Of a stretch of DNA of 64,000 bases, positions 26,408 through 35,076 are shown piece after piece; position 1 is the first letter of the stretch; each line of letters opens with the position of its first letter. The stretch comes from Chondrinema litorale (GTDB lineage: Bacteria > Bacteroidota > Bacteroidia > Cytophagales > Flammeovirgaceae). Below the pieces are notes generated by a model. The model had not been told where the DNA came from. It ran no database searches and worked only from the letters and a program-made list of their open reading frames with translations. The stretch covers positions 434,001 to 498,000 of the forward strand of contig NZ_CP111045.1 in the NCBI RefSeq assembly GCF_026250525.1, read 5' to 3'. A program made the position numbers and the translations under genes.

Positions 26408-26444
26408 AGAAAGAAAATAAATGCCTGAAACTAAGTTCTGGCAT
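26408..26444 (-). terminator. Likely terminator between the two redox operons
   Basis: Read on the minus strand, a 9-bp stem with one mismatch (26436-26444 with 26421-26429, 6-base loop) is followed by a T-rich run to about 26408. It would end transcription after the aldo/keto reductase gene. Confidence 0.5.
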
Positions 26445-26475
26445 ATTTAGGTTAGTTAATCAATTACAGATTTGC

Positions 26476-27423
26476 TCATTTGCTAGCTTCATCCAACAAT
26501 TTTAAATCGTCGGTATCAAGATTTAGCTCAGGAGCATTAAACAGTGTTTGTAATTGATTTTCGCTGGTTGCACTGGCAATTGGCGCTCCGATGTTTGGCT
26601 GGGCTAACAACCAAGCAAGAGACACTGTAGCCAATGTAGTATCGTGTTTCTCAGAAACTTTATCTAAAGCTGCTAAGACTCCTAGTCCTTTCTCGTTCAA
26701 ATATTGTTTTACACTTCCTCCACGTACACTTTTATTCAAATCATCTTCAGAACGGTATTTACCAGTTAAGAAACCAGCCGCCAAAGACCAATATGGAAAT
26801 ACAGTTAATCCATATTTTTCTGCTAAAGGAGCATATTGCGGCTCATATTTAGCTCTCTCCAATAAGTTGTAGTGAGGTTGTAAAGCCTGATATTTAGGCA
26901 AACCATTTTTCTCCGAAGCTTCCATAGAGGCAGTTAACCTTTCAGGAGAAAGATTAGATGCTGCAATATATCTAACCTTACCTGCTTTTATGATTTCATC
27001 ATAAGCTTCTAAGGTTTCTTCAACAGGTGTTTTTTCATCATCGAAGTGCGTATAGTATAAATCAATATGGTCGGTTTGTAACCTTTTTAATGATTTGTCT
27101 ACAGCTTCTAGAATATGTTTTTTACTAGTATCTACTGGATGTGTTCCTGTTTCTCCACCTACTTTTGTTGCCATAATCACTTTATCGCGATTACCTCTGG
27201 CTTTCATCCACTTACCTAAAATCGTTTCAGATTGTCCACCTTCTTTTCCATCTACCCAGTAAGCATACATGTCGGCAGTATCTATAAAATTGAACCCTTT
27301 CTCCACAAAAGCGTCAAGTATTTCGAATGATTTTTTCTCGTCTAATGTCCATCCAAATACGTTACCACCTAAGTTTATTGGAGCTATTTCTAAATCGGTA
27401 TTTCCTATTTTTACTTTTTCCAT
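26476..27423 (-). CDS. Aldo/keto reductase
   Basis: A 315-residue cytoplasmic NADPH-dependent carbonyl reductase. The catalytic tetrad is visible: Asp48 and Tyr53 (FIDTADMYA), Lys87 (MATKVGG) and His126 (YYTHFDD). The SNLSPERL and QPHYNLLER segments and the C-terminal coenzyme-binding PIASATSENQLQ segment fit the family. It is the last gene of the MFS-Gfo/Idh-MBL-AKR group, 17 bp after the MBL gene stop. Substrate not predictable. Confidence 0.93.
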   Translation of the reverse strand: MEKVKIGNTDLEIAPINLGGNVFGWTLDEKKSFEILDAFVEKGFNFIDTADMYAYWVDGKEGGQSETILGKWMKARGNRDKVIMATKVGGETGTHPVDTSKKHILEAVDKSLKRLQTDHIDLYYTHFDDEKTPVEETLEAYDEIIKAGKVRYIAASNLSPERLTASMEASEKNGLPKYQALQPHYNLLERAKYEPQYAPLAEKYGLTVFPYWSLAAGFLTGKYRSEDDLNKSVRGGSVKQYLNEKGLGVLAALDKVSEKHDTTLATVSLAWLLAQPNIGAPIASATSENQLQTLFNAPELNLDTDDLKLLDEASK

Positions 27424-27440
27424 TTTATATGTTCTATTAG

Positions 27441-28358
27441 TTATAAATTCGTTTTAAATCCTTCTTTTAAAATTCCTAGTTCCACCAACTCTGGTTGAAT
27501 TATATCATCGTGATTTACAATGAGTTGGATATTTTTTTCTGGAAGACCATTAAGCCAATTCAACTCAAATTGAATTTTCTCGGCGTCTTCACCTATCCTT
27601 TTTCGTTGGCTTTCTGGTTTTTGCTTTTTCTCTTTAATTCCCACATAACTCCAGCTTACATCACCGGTAATCAAGTACTCTTTACCCGTTTCAAACTGGA
27701 TGTAAACCATAATTTCACCCGGTGTATGGCCCGGTGCTTTAATGAGTACAATTCCCGGAGCTACTGGAAGCACATCTTCAAAATCCACTACAGTGAAATC
27801 TTTCAATTGTGCAGTTTCCATTTTAAGCTCCGGCATTTGTGGGTTGTTAATCAGTGTATTTATCTGTTGCTTAGTTAAAATAGTCTTAGGAGCTATTTCT
27901 TTATAAGAATCTGTTCTCAAAACACCTGCTATATGGTCGCCATGCTCATGCGTAATAAGTATCTTTTTCGCACTAACTAAGGCTGCTTGCAATTCTTCAT
28001 TTTTATCTGAGAAGTATGGCTGCTGTTTCCCTTTACCAAAGAATTGATGCACCTTTTTATCCATGCCTGCGTCTACCATAATCCAACCATCTTCAAACAT
28101 TACTTGGTAAGCAGTTCTAGCTTGAATGTAAGGTGTTTCATCTCCGCCTTCTACTGTTGCACTATAAGTTCGAGGGCTTTCTGCAAACTTAATGTAATGC
28201 AGTTCAGTAGCTTTTTTACCCGGAATCGTTTGAGCGGCACTTCTGATTTTAGCCAACAAAGTATCATCATAACTTATGTTAGTTAATTCCTGAGCCTGCG
28301 AACTCGAGGCAGAAAATAAAGCCAGTAATATCAAACTAGATTTATGCAGTAATGTCAT
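27441..28358 (-). CDS. Exported metallo-beta-lactamase-fold hydrolase
   Basis: A 305-residue protein with a signal peptide (hydrophobic about 8-20, cleavage near AQA). The binuclear-metal motif HEHGDH lies at 137-142; a later GHTPGE and NHDD supply further ligands, and a TGDVSW segment supplies the bridging Asp. This is the general MBL-fold group that includes lactonases and other hydrolases. Its start overlaps the end of the Gfo/Idh gene by 17 bp, a sign of coupling. Acts in the periplasm; substrate unknown. Confidence 0.9.
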   Translation of the reverse strand: MTLLHKSSLILLALFSASSSQAQELTNISYDDTLLAKIRSAAQTIPGKKATELHYIKFAESPRTYSATVEGGDETPYIQARTAYQVMFEDGWIMVDAGMDKKVHQFFGKGKQQPYFSDKNEELQAALVSAKKILITHEHGDHIAGVLRTDSYKEIAPKTILTKQQINTLINNPQMPELKMETAQLKDFTVVDFEDVLPVAPGIVLIKAPGHTPGEIMVYIQFETGKEYLITGDVSWSYVGIKEKKQKPESQRKRIGEDAEKIQFELNWLNGLPEKNIQLIVNHDDIIQPELVELGILKEGFKTNL

Positions 28359-29409
28359 GATAGTCTATTTTGATTACTTTACCACTTTCTACACTTTCTC
28401 TCACTGCATCCATCACTACCATATTTCTATAGCCATCATAACCTGACACCTGAGCCGGAGCTTCATTTGCCAAAGTCTGATATACATCTTCAAAATAATC
28501 GTAGTAATTACCTATTTCAGTTTTGATGCTATCTATCACTTTGTTTCCGTTTTGAAGAAATGCCAAAGTCCCTTCTGAATAAGTTTCATGATTTACCCAA
28601 TCTCCTTCGTGTGGTTTAACACCGGCTACCAATTTGTCTTCTTGTATATCAGTTCTGTTTTGTATGTAAGAGCCGTTTAATCCGTGAATCACATAGCCAG
28701 GCTGATGTTCTAGAGAAATATCTGTAGCTCTTAGTTTTACCCTTTTATCTGGATAAATAAGTGTTACTTGGAAATAATCTTCTACTAGAGAATTAGGCCT
28801 GAAAGCGGCAAAATCAGCCTGTACAGCAGCTGGAATTCCAAACAGACTTACTGCCTGATCGGTAATATGCGAACCACGATTATTAAATTCTCCACCACTT
28901 TTGGGATGCTCTGTATGTACATCTCCGCGTACTTCTGGCACAAAGAAATCGTAAGAAATATTCGCTTCTACTATTTTACCAAGTTTACCAGTTTCAATAA
29001 TTTTTTTAGTTGTTCTAAAATCACTGTCGTATCTTCTATTCTGAAAAACAAAGAGGTTTAAACCCTTACTTTTTGCTAGCTCATGTAGAGTTTTAGCTTC
29101 TTCGGCAGTGTTTGTAAATGCTTTCTCTACTATTACATTTTTGCCTGCTTCTAGTACCTTTTTGGCAAAATCATAATGTGTATCTATAGGTGTATTTACT
29201 ACTACTAAATCTATATCTTCATCTGCTAATAGTGCTTCTAAAGATGGGTAACTTATTTTTCCTTCGTAATCTTTCTGAATTTTCTTTTTCGATCTCTCCC
29301 ATGCTCCTTTCAACTCGAAACCTTTATGCACCTCTAAAAAAGGAGCAAAGAAATGCTTGCCTGAAAATCCGTATGCTAATAAAGCTGTGTTAATTGTTTG
29401 TTTGTTCAT
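28342..29409 (-). CDS. Gfo/Idh/MocA-family oxidoreductase
   Basis: A 355-residue cytoplasmic NAD(P)-dependent dehydrogenase. The dinucleotide-binding N-terminus LLAYGFSGKHFFAPFL, the NTPIDTHYDFAKKVLEAGKNVIVEKAF stretch (the EKP motif is EKA here) and the FQNRRYDSDFRTTKK segment place it near the YhhX-like branch. The C-terminal domain carries GGEFNNRGSHITDQAVSLF. It lies 4 bp after the MFS gene stop, so it is in the same operon. Substrates in this family are sugars or cyclitols. Confidence 0.9.
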   Translation of the reverse strand: MNKQTINTALLAYGFSGKHFFAPFLEVHKGFELKGAWERSKKKIQKDYEGKISYPSLEALLADEDIDLVVVNTPIDTHYDFAKKVLEAGKNVIVEKAFTNTAEEAKTLHELAKSKGLNLFVFQNRRYDSDFRTTKKIIETGKLGKIVEANISYDFFVPEVRGDVHTEHPKSGGEFNNRGSHITDQAVSLFGIPAAVQADFAAFRPNSLVEDYFQVTLIYPDKRVKLRATDISLEHQPGYVIHGLNGSYIQNRTDIQEDKLVAGVKPHEGDWVNHETYSEGTLAFLQNGNKVIDSIKTEIGNYYDYFEDVYQTLANEAPAQVSGYDGYRNMVVMDAVRESVESGKVIKIDYHDITA

Positions 29410-29413
29410 GATT

Positions 29414-30640
29414 CTATCTTTTAAATATTAAATGCACGATGAGTGTTAGTAATCCAAAAGTGAAACCCACTGAGGCTACCCCCATCCATTGAAAATGTTC
29501 CCAAATAATTCCCGCGATATAAGTTCCAAGTGCACCACCAGTAAAGTACAAGACCATATAAACCGTGTTAATACGATTACGCTCTGGCGGATTGTCTGAA
29601 AAAATGATAGTTTGATTGGTAATGTGCACCGACTGAATGCCCAAATCGAGAAACAAAGCACCGATAACCAAACCAATAATACTTGATGCACTCAAGCCTA
29701 AAACAATCCATGAAACCATGACGATTAAAATGGCTATAGTAATCATTGTATTTCGGTTTAACCTATCACTCATCTTTCCGACTACAGAGGCCATTACTGC
29801 ACCTGCAATACCAACAAAGCCAAACGAACCTGCTTCTTCACTTCCCATATTAAATGTGGGCGTTTCTAGAAGAAATACCAATGTTGTCCAAAAAGCACTG
29901 AAACAAGCGAATACTAATCCCCCGCGAATGGCAGCTAAACGAAGTGCAGGTTTGGTTTTAAATTGCTCTACAATAGATTTGAGTAACTGACTGTAAGTAC
30001 CTTTAAAATCTGGTTTAATTTCTGGTAATTTCCATTTAAGAAAAACCCACAAAATTACCATGAAACCTGCCCCACAGAAATAGACGGCACGCCAATTTAA
30101 AAATTCGGCTATGTAACCACTGAGCGTTCTCGAAGCTAAAATTCCGATAAACATCCCCGTCATTACAGTTCCTATAGCTTTGCCCCGATTTTCATTGCTA
30201 GATAATTGAGCTGCCATAGGTACCATTACCTGTGGAATTACTGAAGTTAAGCCAATAAGCAAACTAGAAATTTTTAATGCCAATGGAGATGGTGCTAGAC
30301 CCGCTGAAAGTAAAGCTGTTATTATAAAGAAGAAGTCAATTAAAATCATCTTCTTTCTTTTTAGCATATCTCCGAGTGGTACTATCAAAAATAGTCCAGC
30401 AGCATATCCAATTTGTGTAAGCATTGGCACACTGCTAATTTCAGACTCTGAGATACCAAACTCTCTAGCCATTTCTCCTAACAATGGCTGGTTGTAGTAA
30501 TTATTGGCAACTACAGTTCCTGTGGTAATTGCCATGAGTATTAGAAGTCCTCTTGTTAATTTATTGTCGCTCAAAGCTCTTTCTATTTTTTCCACACTAC
30601 CATCGACGAGCGTTAAATGCAGTTGCAACCTCATCAACAT
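29414..30640 (-). CDS. MFS transporter
   Basis: A 408-residue protein with about 12 membrane helices. Landmarks are NNYYNQPLLGEMAREFGIS near the start of the core, the loop motif PLGDMLKRKKM between helices 2 and 3, and NENRGKAIGTVMTGMFIGIL. That pattern is typical of the proton-coupled exporter branch near YgaY-like proteins. The first 25 residues are polar and precede helix 1, so a later start is possible. It is the first gene of its operon, with a perfect 9-bp inverted repeat 49 bp upstream. Confidence 0.9.
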   Translation of the reverse strand: MLMRLQLHLTLVDGSVEKIERALSDNKLTRGLLILMAITTGTVVANNYYNQPLLGEMAREFGISESEISSVPMLTQIGYAAGLFLIVPLGDMLKRKKMILIDFFFIITALLSAGLAPSPLALKISSLLIGLTSVIPQVMVPMAAQLSSNENRGKAIGTVMTGMFIGILASRTLSGYIAEFLNWRAVYFCGAGFMVILWVFLKWKLPEIKPDFKGTYSQLLKSIVEQFKTKPALRLAAIRGGLVFACFSAFWTTLVFLLETPTFNMGSEEAGSFGFVGIAGAVMASVVGKMSDRLNRNTMITIAILIVMVSWIVLGLSASSIIGLVIGALFLDLGIQSVHITNQTIIFSDNPPERNRINTVYMVLYFTGGALGTYIAGIIWEHFQWMGVASVGFTFGLLTLIVHLIFKR

Positions 30641-30688
30641 GAATTACATATTGATTTTCATATTCACTTCGGTTAAAATAACTAGCTG

Positions 30689-30711
30689 AATTACAGATTG
30701 ATTCTGTAATT
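30689..30711. promoter_or_regulatory. 23-bp palindrome upstream of the MFS operon
   Basis: AATTACAGA (30689-30697) is perfectly inverted as TCTGTAATT (30703-30711) with a 5-bp spacer. Its size and position, 49 bp before the start codon, suit a dimeric repressor site. Confidence 0.5.
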
Positions 30712-30765
30712 ATCAATGGATTTATTGTAAAAAGATATGAAATCGTTGATTATTCAACTATATAT

Positions 30766-30794
30766 AAAAAGAAAAGCCGGAATTACTCCGGCTT
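30766..30794 (-). terminator. Terminator after the Bcr/CflA gene
   Basis: AAGCCGGA (30774-30781) and TCCGGCTT (30787-30794) form an 8-bp stem with a 5-base loop. On the minus strand it is followed by a T-rich run, so it ends the exporter transcript. Confidence 0.85.
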
Positions 30795-30828
30795 AACTGG
30801 TATAGTGATAAGTATTTATCGTTGTTTC

Positions 30829-32046
30829 TTAATAAAATTCTACTTGCTTCTGTTGAGCTAATTTTTTGTTTCCGAGGTTCAAAACTAACAAAGCCACACC
30901 TGCACAAATAGACATAATCATAATCATTGGGAGAGAGTCTTCTGTTTGAAAAACACTCACCAAAGCAGAGGCGATTGCTCCCATTACCATTTGCAAAGAG
31001 CCCAACATAGCTGAAGCATTTCCTGCAGTGTTTCCCAAATTATTTAAAGACAATGCTGAAGCATTTGGGAAAATAAAACCCAAACAAGACATATAACTGA
31101 ATATCAAAAAAGTAGTGATATATAAACCTTTAAACTCCAAAAAGTAAAACGTAACTAAAACTACTGCTACAATACATTGTACAATTGAAGCCTTGTATAT
31201 GGTGTTTTCACTTGAGTGTTTTTTTAGCAAAAATCTATTTACCTGATTGGAACCGATTAAGCCAGCAGCAATAATTCCAAATATCAAACTGTATTGACCT
31301 TGAGTTACATTAAAAACTTCTAAATACAAGTGTGGTGAACCACTCAAATAAGCATAGACACCAGCATATGCAATTGCTCCTGTCATAGCGAAAATGATAA
31401 ACTGAGGATTCTTTAGTACCGCTATATAATTTTTAATTATTGAACCTAATTTTAAAGAATAATCAGGGTCTGGTTTCTTGCTTTCTGGCATTAGATAATA
31501 AGCACCAAAAAGGATGACTATAGCCAAGAATACCATCATTATGAATATATATTTCCAATGAAAAGTGGTAGAAATAAAGCCTCCTAATGTAGGTGCTAAA
31601 ATTGGAGAAACAGCTACTACCATCATCAACATTGAAAACACACGAGCCACTTCTTTTGTATCGAATAAATCTTTAACTACTGCTCTAGCTGCTACCAAAC
31701 CTCCACATGCTCCAATTGCTTGGAAAAACCTGTATACAATTAACTCATTTACATTAGTAGATACAGCACAACCAATTGAGGCAACAATATATATTGCAAC
31801 TCCCACATACATTGGTTTTTTTCTACCATATCTTTCTAGTAATGGTCCGTAAATTAATTGTCCAATTGAAAGACCTATAAAAAAGCTCGATAACGATAAA
31901 GATACCTTGCTTATATCTGTATTGAATTTTGCAGCAATTTCTTCAAAAGCAGGTAAATACATATCGGTAGCTAACGGACCAATAGCTGTAAGTAAACCTA
32001 AAATAAAAATTAATAAAAAGTTGCTGTCTTTTTTATTGAAACTCAT
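30829..32046 (-). CDS. Bcr/CflA-type drug exporter (MFS)
   Basis: From ATG 32044-32046 the protein has 405 residues; the 14 residues before it look non-coding. About 12 membrane helices are present. The family signature LLTAIGPLATDMYLPAFEEIA lies in helix 1 and is followed by LSLSSFFIGLSIGQLIYGPLLERYGRKKP, the helix 2-3 motif A. This matches multidrug exporters of the Bcr/CflA group. Monocistronic, with its own terminator. A palindrome lies about 145 bp upstream. Confidence 0.92.
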   Translation of the reverse strand: MSFNKKDSNFLLIFILGLLTAIGPLATDMYLPAFEEIAAKFNTDISKVSLSLSSFFIGLSIGQLIYGPLLERYGRKKPMYVGVAIYIVASIGCAVSTNVNELIVYRFFQAIGACGGLVAARAVVKDLFDTKEVARVFSMLMMVVAVSPILAPTLGGFISTTFHWKYIFIMMVFLAIVILFGAYYLMPESKKPDPDYSLKLGSIIKNYIAVLKNPQFIIFAMTGAIAYAGVYAYLSGSPHLYLEVFNVTQGQYSLIFGIIAAGLIGSNQVNRFLLKKHSSENTIYKASIVQCIVAVVLVTFYFLEFKGLYITTFLIFSYMSCLGFIFPNASALSLNNLGNTAGNASAMLGSLQMVMGAIASALVSVFQTEDSLPMIMIMSICAGVALLVLNLGNKKLAQQKQVEFY

Positions 32047-32190
32047 AACTACATTTATAACTAGCTGCAAAGATAGTTGTATTATCAACTAATTTGATAA
32101 TATCTTTTAGCTTGTCTATTAAAAAACTGTCAACACTATGTGAATTGACTAAATTGTATGATGATGTATTACATATTTACTTTGAGCAGG

Positions 32191-32212
32191 AATTATCTGA
32201 AAACAGATAATT
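32191..32212. promoter_or_regulatory. Perfect 9-bp inverted repeat with AAAA spacer
   Basis: AATTATCTG (32191-32199) and CAGATAATT (32204-32212) form a 22-bp palindrome. It resembles in shape the site upstream of the MFS operon at 30689 (AATTA...TAATT ends). Operator for the exporter gene or a small hairpin. Confidence 0.4.
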
Positions 32213-32303
32213 TGATAAAATTAGAATGGGTAATAAGGATTATTTTAAACAAGCGTAGTTAAAAAAATGTTTACATTACTCATTTAAAAAGGCAAAATTT
32301 TTA

Positions 32304-32317
32304 TTATACTAGTATAA
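32304..32317. promoter_or_regulatory. 14-bp perfect palindrome
   Basis: TTATACTAGTATAA reads the same on both strands. It lies about 290 bp upstream of the AraC gene and 260 bp upstream of the exporter; possible operator, but AT-rich palindromes also arise by chance. Confidence 0.25.
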
Positions 32318-32471
32318 AATTTATAAATACTTAAACAGTCCTTCTTAGTCAAATTACATTAACTCTTAAAATCTTGTTTAGCTAATAAGAATATTATTTC
32401 TTAAGCTAAATTATAATTTGCTATACCAATAAAAATATTAATAACATCATAATTACCAACTCATCTGCTCC

Positions 32472-32491
32472 ATTTACCTTATAGGGTAAAT
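32472..32491. promoter_or_regulatory. 7-bp inverted repeat upstream of the AraC gene
   Basis: ATTTACC (32472-32478) and GGTAAAT (32485-32491) flank 6 bases, about 120 bp before the AraC-type gene start. Autoregulation is one possibility. Confidence 0.3.
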
Positions 32492-32609
32492 ATCCATTAA
32501 TCTTACGGTTTCAATAGTTGCACACTAAACATAATTAGGTACATTATGTTTCTCTAGAACATTACTATCAAAATAACACGCAATTTTTAAACTTTCAATC
32601 ATAACTGAA

Positions 32610-33461
32610 ATGCATCCTCATATTATTATGCCCTCTCCACAATTAAGGTCTGTGATACAGTGGTATGAATACTGGGACTTTAATAAAACAACCAACTTTA
32701 GTGATAAAATTCTGGCATTACCAAGTTTCGAAAATGGTATTGTTTTCCCTATTTATACAGATAAGCCTATTGTTATAAAAAACGATGTAGTTAATTATGA
32801 ATCCTTGCCTGTTACGGCGATTATGCCCACATTAACATTACCTTCTTACAACTATAATACAATTAACAATAGAGGTATTAGAGTAATATTTCGTAAAGGT
32901 GCAATTGCTAAAACCTTTAATATTTCGATGAAAAGTTTTCAAAATTTGCCTTTAGATAGTAGTTACATATTAGATAAAGAACATATATATCTTTATGAAC
33001 AATTTGGCTCTTCTAAAAATTATCAAGATTGGATTAATCAGATTGAAAGCTACCTTCTAAGACTATTAAGATTTACAACTTTAAATAAAAGTTTGTACGA
33101 CTACTTAAATCATATATTTCTTACCGAAGGCTATGGCAACTCTATTCAAGGGCTTGCCGATAAACTGGGAATAAGTGTAAGACATTTTAATAGATTAGTA
33201 AATAAGGAAGTGGGATTTTCACCTTCCGAATTTATTAGAATACATCGGTTTAATAGTGTATTAAGCTACTTTGAGAAGGCAGATAAAATATCATTAACGA
33301 AAGTCGCACATAAATTTGGGTACTATGATCAATCTCACTTTAATCATGAGTTTAAATTAATGTCATTACAAACGCCAAGAGAATATCTTAAAACCAGAGC
33401 CATAAACTATATATATCACCAAGATGATAATTCGCAAACTGGTGGATTTTTAAGCTGGTAA
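32610..33461 (+). CDS. AraC-family regulator with DUF6597-like sensor
   Basis: A 283-residue protein. The N-terminal domain starts MHPHIIMPSPQLRSVIQWYEYW and includes RVIFRKGAIAKTFNISM, as in the DUF6597-type sensor of many Bacteroidota AraC proteins. The C-terminal HTH pair has LADKLGISVRHFNRLVNKEVGFSP and VAHKFGYYDQSHFNHEFK. It stands alone between the divergent exporter gene and a membrane LytTR-like gene, so regulation of the exporter is plausible. Confidence 0.9.
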   Translation: MHPHIIMPSPQLRSVIQWYEYWDFNKTTNFSDKILALPSFENGIVFPIYTDKPIVIKNDVVNYESLPVTAIMPTLTLPSYNYNTINNRGIRVIFRKGAIAKTFNISMKSFQNLPLDSSYILDKEHIYLYEQFGSSKNYQDWINQIESYLLRLLRFTTLNKSLYDYLNHIFLTEGYGNSIQGLADKLGISVRHFNRLVNKEVGFSPSEFIRIHRFNSVLSYFEKADKISLTKVAHKFGYYDQSHFNHEFKLMSLQTPREYLKTRAINYIYHQDDNSQTGGFLSW

Positions 33462-33574
33462 AAAATTAATTCTGAAAATGTCCGATCTATACAATTTTTT
33501 GAGAAGTGGCTAACTGTATATTTGGTAACAAAGCATAGTTAACAATCTATTACCCATTCATAAATCTTAGATTT

Positions 33575-34822
33575 ATGTTAGTTTATGAAAGAATTGCATT
33601 CATAATTTCATTTATTTCAATTGGCATTCTCGGTTTTTCTGCGGTTTTAAATATCGCCTATTTTATTATTGATAAAAACCAAAAGAGGAATGATAGGAAC
33701 CTCGCTTATCTATTTTATGGTGCTTATTGTTTTAATATTATTTGTCTGATAATTAGAAACTTGATTATTGAAAAATATTTTCATCTTTTAGATAGTCAGA
33801 TTAATACACAATATGTTGCTTGCATCAATTTAGTATTACAATCATTACCCATATTATTTTATAGCGGATTTGTATTACATTTTATAGATGATGTTTCTGA
33901 AAGTGACAAAACCAAAAAGTGGGTAAGAGTTTTTCTAAAGTTAGTTTCCGTATTTTTATGCTTATATCTGTTTGTCTTCTTTATCGGATTTGTACTATCT
34001 GGTGGTATAAATAATATGTTATTTGGCATGTTACGATACTTTCCTCATTTGGCAGTAACAATCGGTTTTGCAACCATTTTCATATTATTTACGAGAGTAA
34101 AAGGTGATTTAATTGCATTCATCATGATAAGCTCTATCAATATAGCCACAGGTGCAATTATCTCTCACATCATATTAAAAGAGGTAGTTAAAGTATCTTT
34201 TGAAAACGATATAGTCTCTTTGGTACCTGGTAAAATTACAAGCTTGCAACCTATCTTTTTAATTGGAGTTTTAATTGATGTGCTCATTGTTTTTATCGCC
34301 ATTTTTAAAAGAAGAAGAGATATAAGTTTAAGCGAATTTGCAATTTCAATTCCTACAGTAAATCAAGAAAGCACTGAAAAAAGCACGCTAGATTTACCAG
34401 AAGAAAATCAGGTATTAAATACTACCACTATAAATAAAATAGCTGAGCATAGATATTTACCTAAACATAAAACTGGCACAGACAAGCCCATTTTAGTAGA
34501 TAAAATTATGTTGATTCAAGGACATAAAAACATGAGAAATGTATTTGAAATCTATTGGAATGATGAGAACAGAATTATAAAGAAGAATCTACTAGACGAA
34601 GAAAATGTAAGCAAAGTAATGCAGACATTAAACGATGATTATCTTTTTTATGCAGCCAGAGCTAAAGATCCCATCCAGATTATTAACCGGAATTATATTA
34701 ACCAGCAAAAAACACAATTTATAAAAGACAAAAGGAGCTGGATGGTTTACATGAATGATGACAAGAAAATTCTAATTCCGCAGAACAAAAGAAGAGAGTT
34801 TGAAAGCTGGATAAAATTGTAA
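33575..34822 (+). CDS. Membrane-anchored LytTR-like regulator
   Basis: A 415-residue protein. The N-terminal 255 residues contain seven or eight membrane helices. After a polar linker rich in Ser, Thr and Glu, the last 110 residues (about 305-415) resemble a divergent LytTR DNA-binding domain: VFEIYWNDENRI, a DEENVSKVMQTL helix, FYAARAKDPIQIINRNYIN in the place of the usual RxHRSxIVN, and KKILIPQNKRREFESWI for the final strand and helix. Such 7TM-LytTR proteins sense membrane or small-molecule signals directly. The DNA-binding assignment is by pattern only. Confidence 0.7.
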   Translation: MLVYERIAFIISFISIGILGFSAVLNIAYFIIDKNQKRNDRNLAYLFYGAYCFNIICLIIRNLIIEKYFHLLDSQINTQYVACINLVLQSLPILFYSGFVLHFIDDVSESDKTKKWVRVFLKLVSVFLCLYLFVFFIGFVLSGGINNMLFGMLRYFPHLAVTIGFATIFILFTRVKGDLIAFIMISSINIATGAIISHIILKEVVKVSFENDIVSLVPGKITSLQPIFLIGVLIDVLIVFIAIFKRRRDISLSEFAISIPTVNQESTEKSTLDLPEENQVLNTTTINKIAEHRYLPKHKTGTDKPILVDKIMLIQGHKNMRNVFEIYWNDENRIIKKNLLDEENVSKVMQTLNDDYLFYAARAKDPIQIINRNYINQQKTQFIKDKRSWMVYMNDDKKILIPQNKRREFESWIKL

Positions 34823-35076
34823 ATTTATTTGCGCGTAAATGCAAAAATGTGCGCATAAACAAAAAGGAAGCTAAACAATTTAGTAATAATTGAATGCCAA
34901 TTTTAGATTAGTAATATAATTCAATTTGCATACAAACTAAGAATAAAAAAACTCATACCGTTCAATTTAACTACTTCTATTATCTATCAAACATTAAAAG
35001 AAGACCATACAATTAATTGCAAAAAGAACTCATACTAACTATCAAATTTTTTTAAACTTCAACCACCATCAAAATA

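Larger units (their letters stand above)
32089..32609. other. Divergent intergenic region, exporter and AraC regulator
   Basis: About 520 bp of AT-rich sequence with three inverted repeats (32191-32212, 32304-32317, 32472-32491) and no convincing ORF. It should hold both promoters. Confidence 0.6.
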
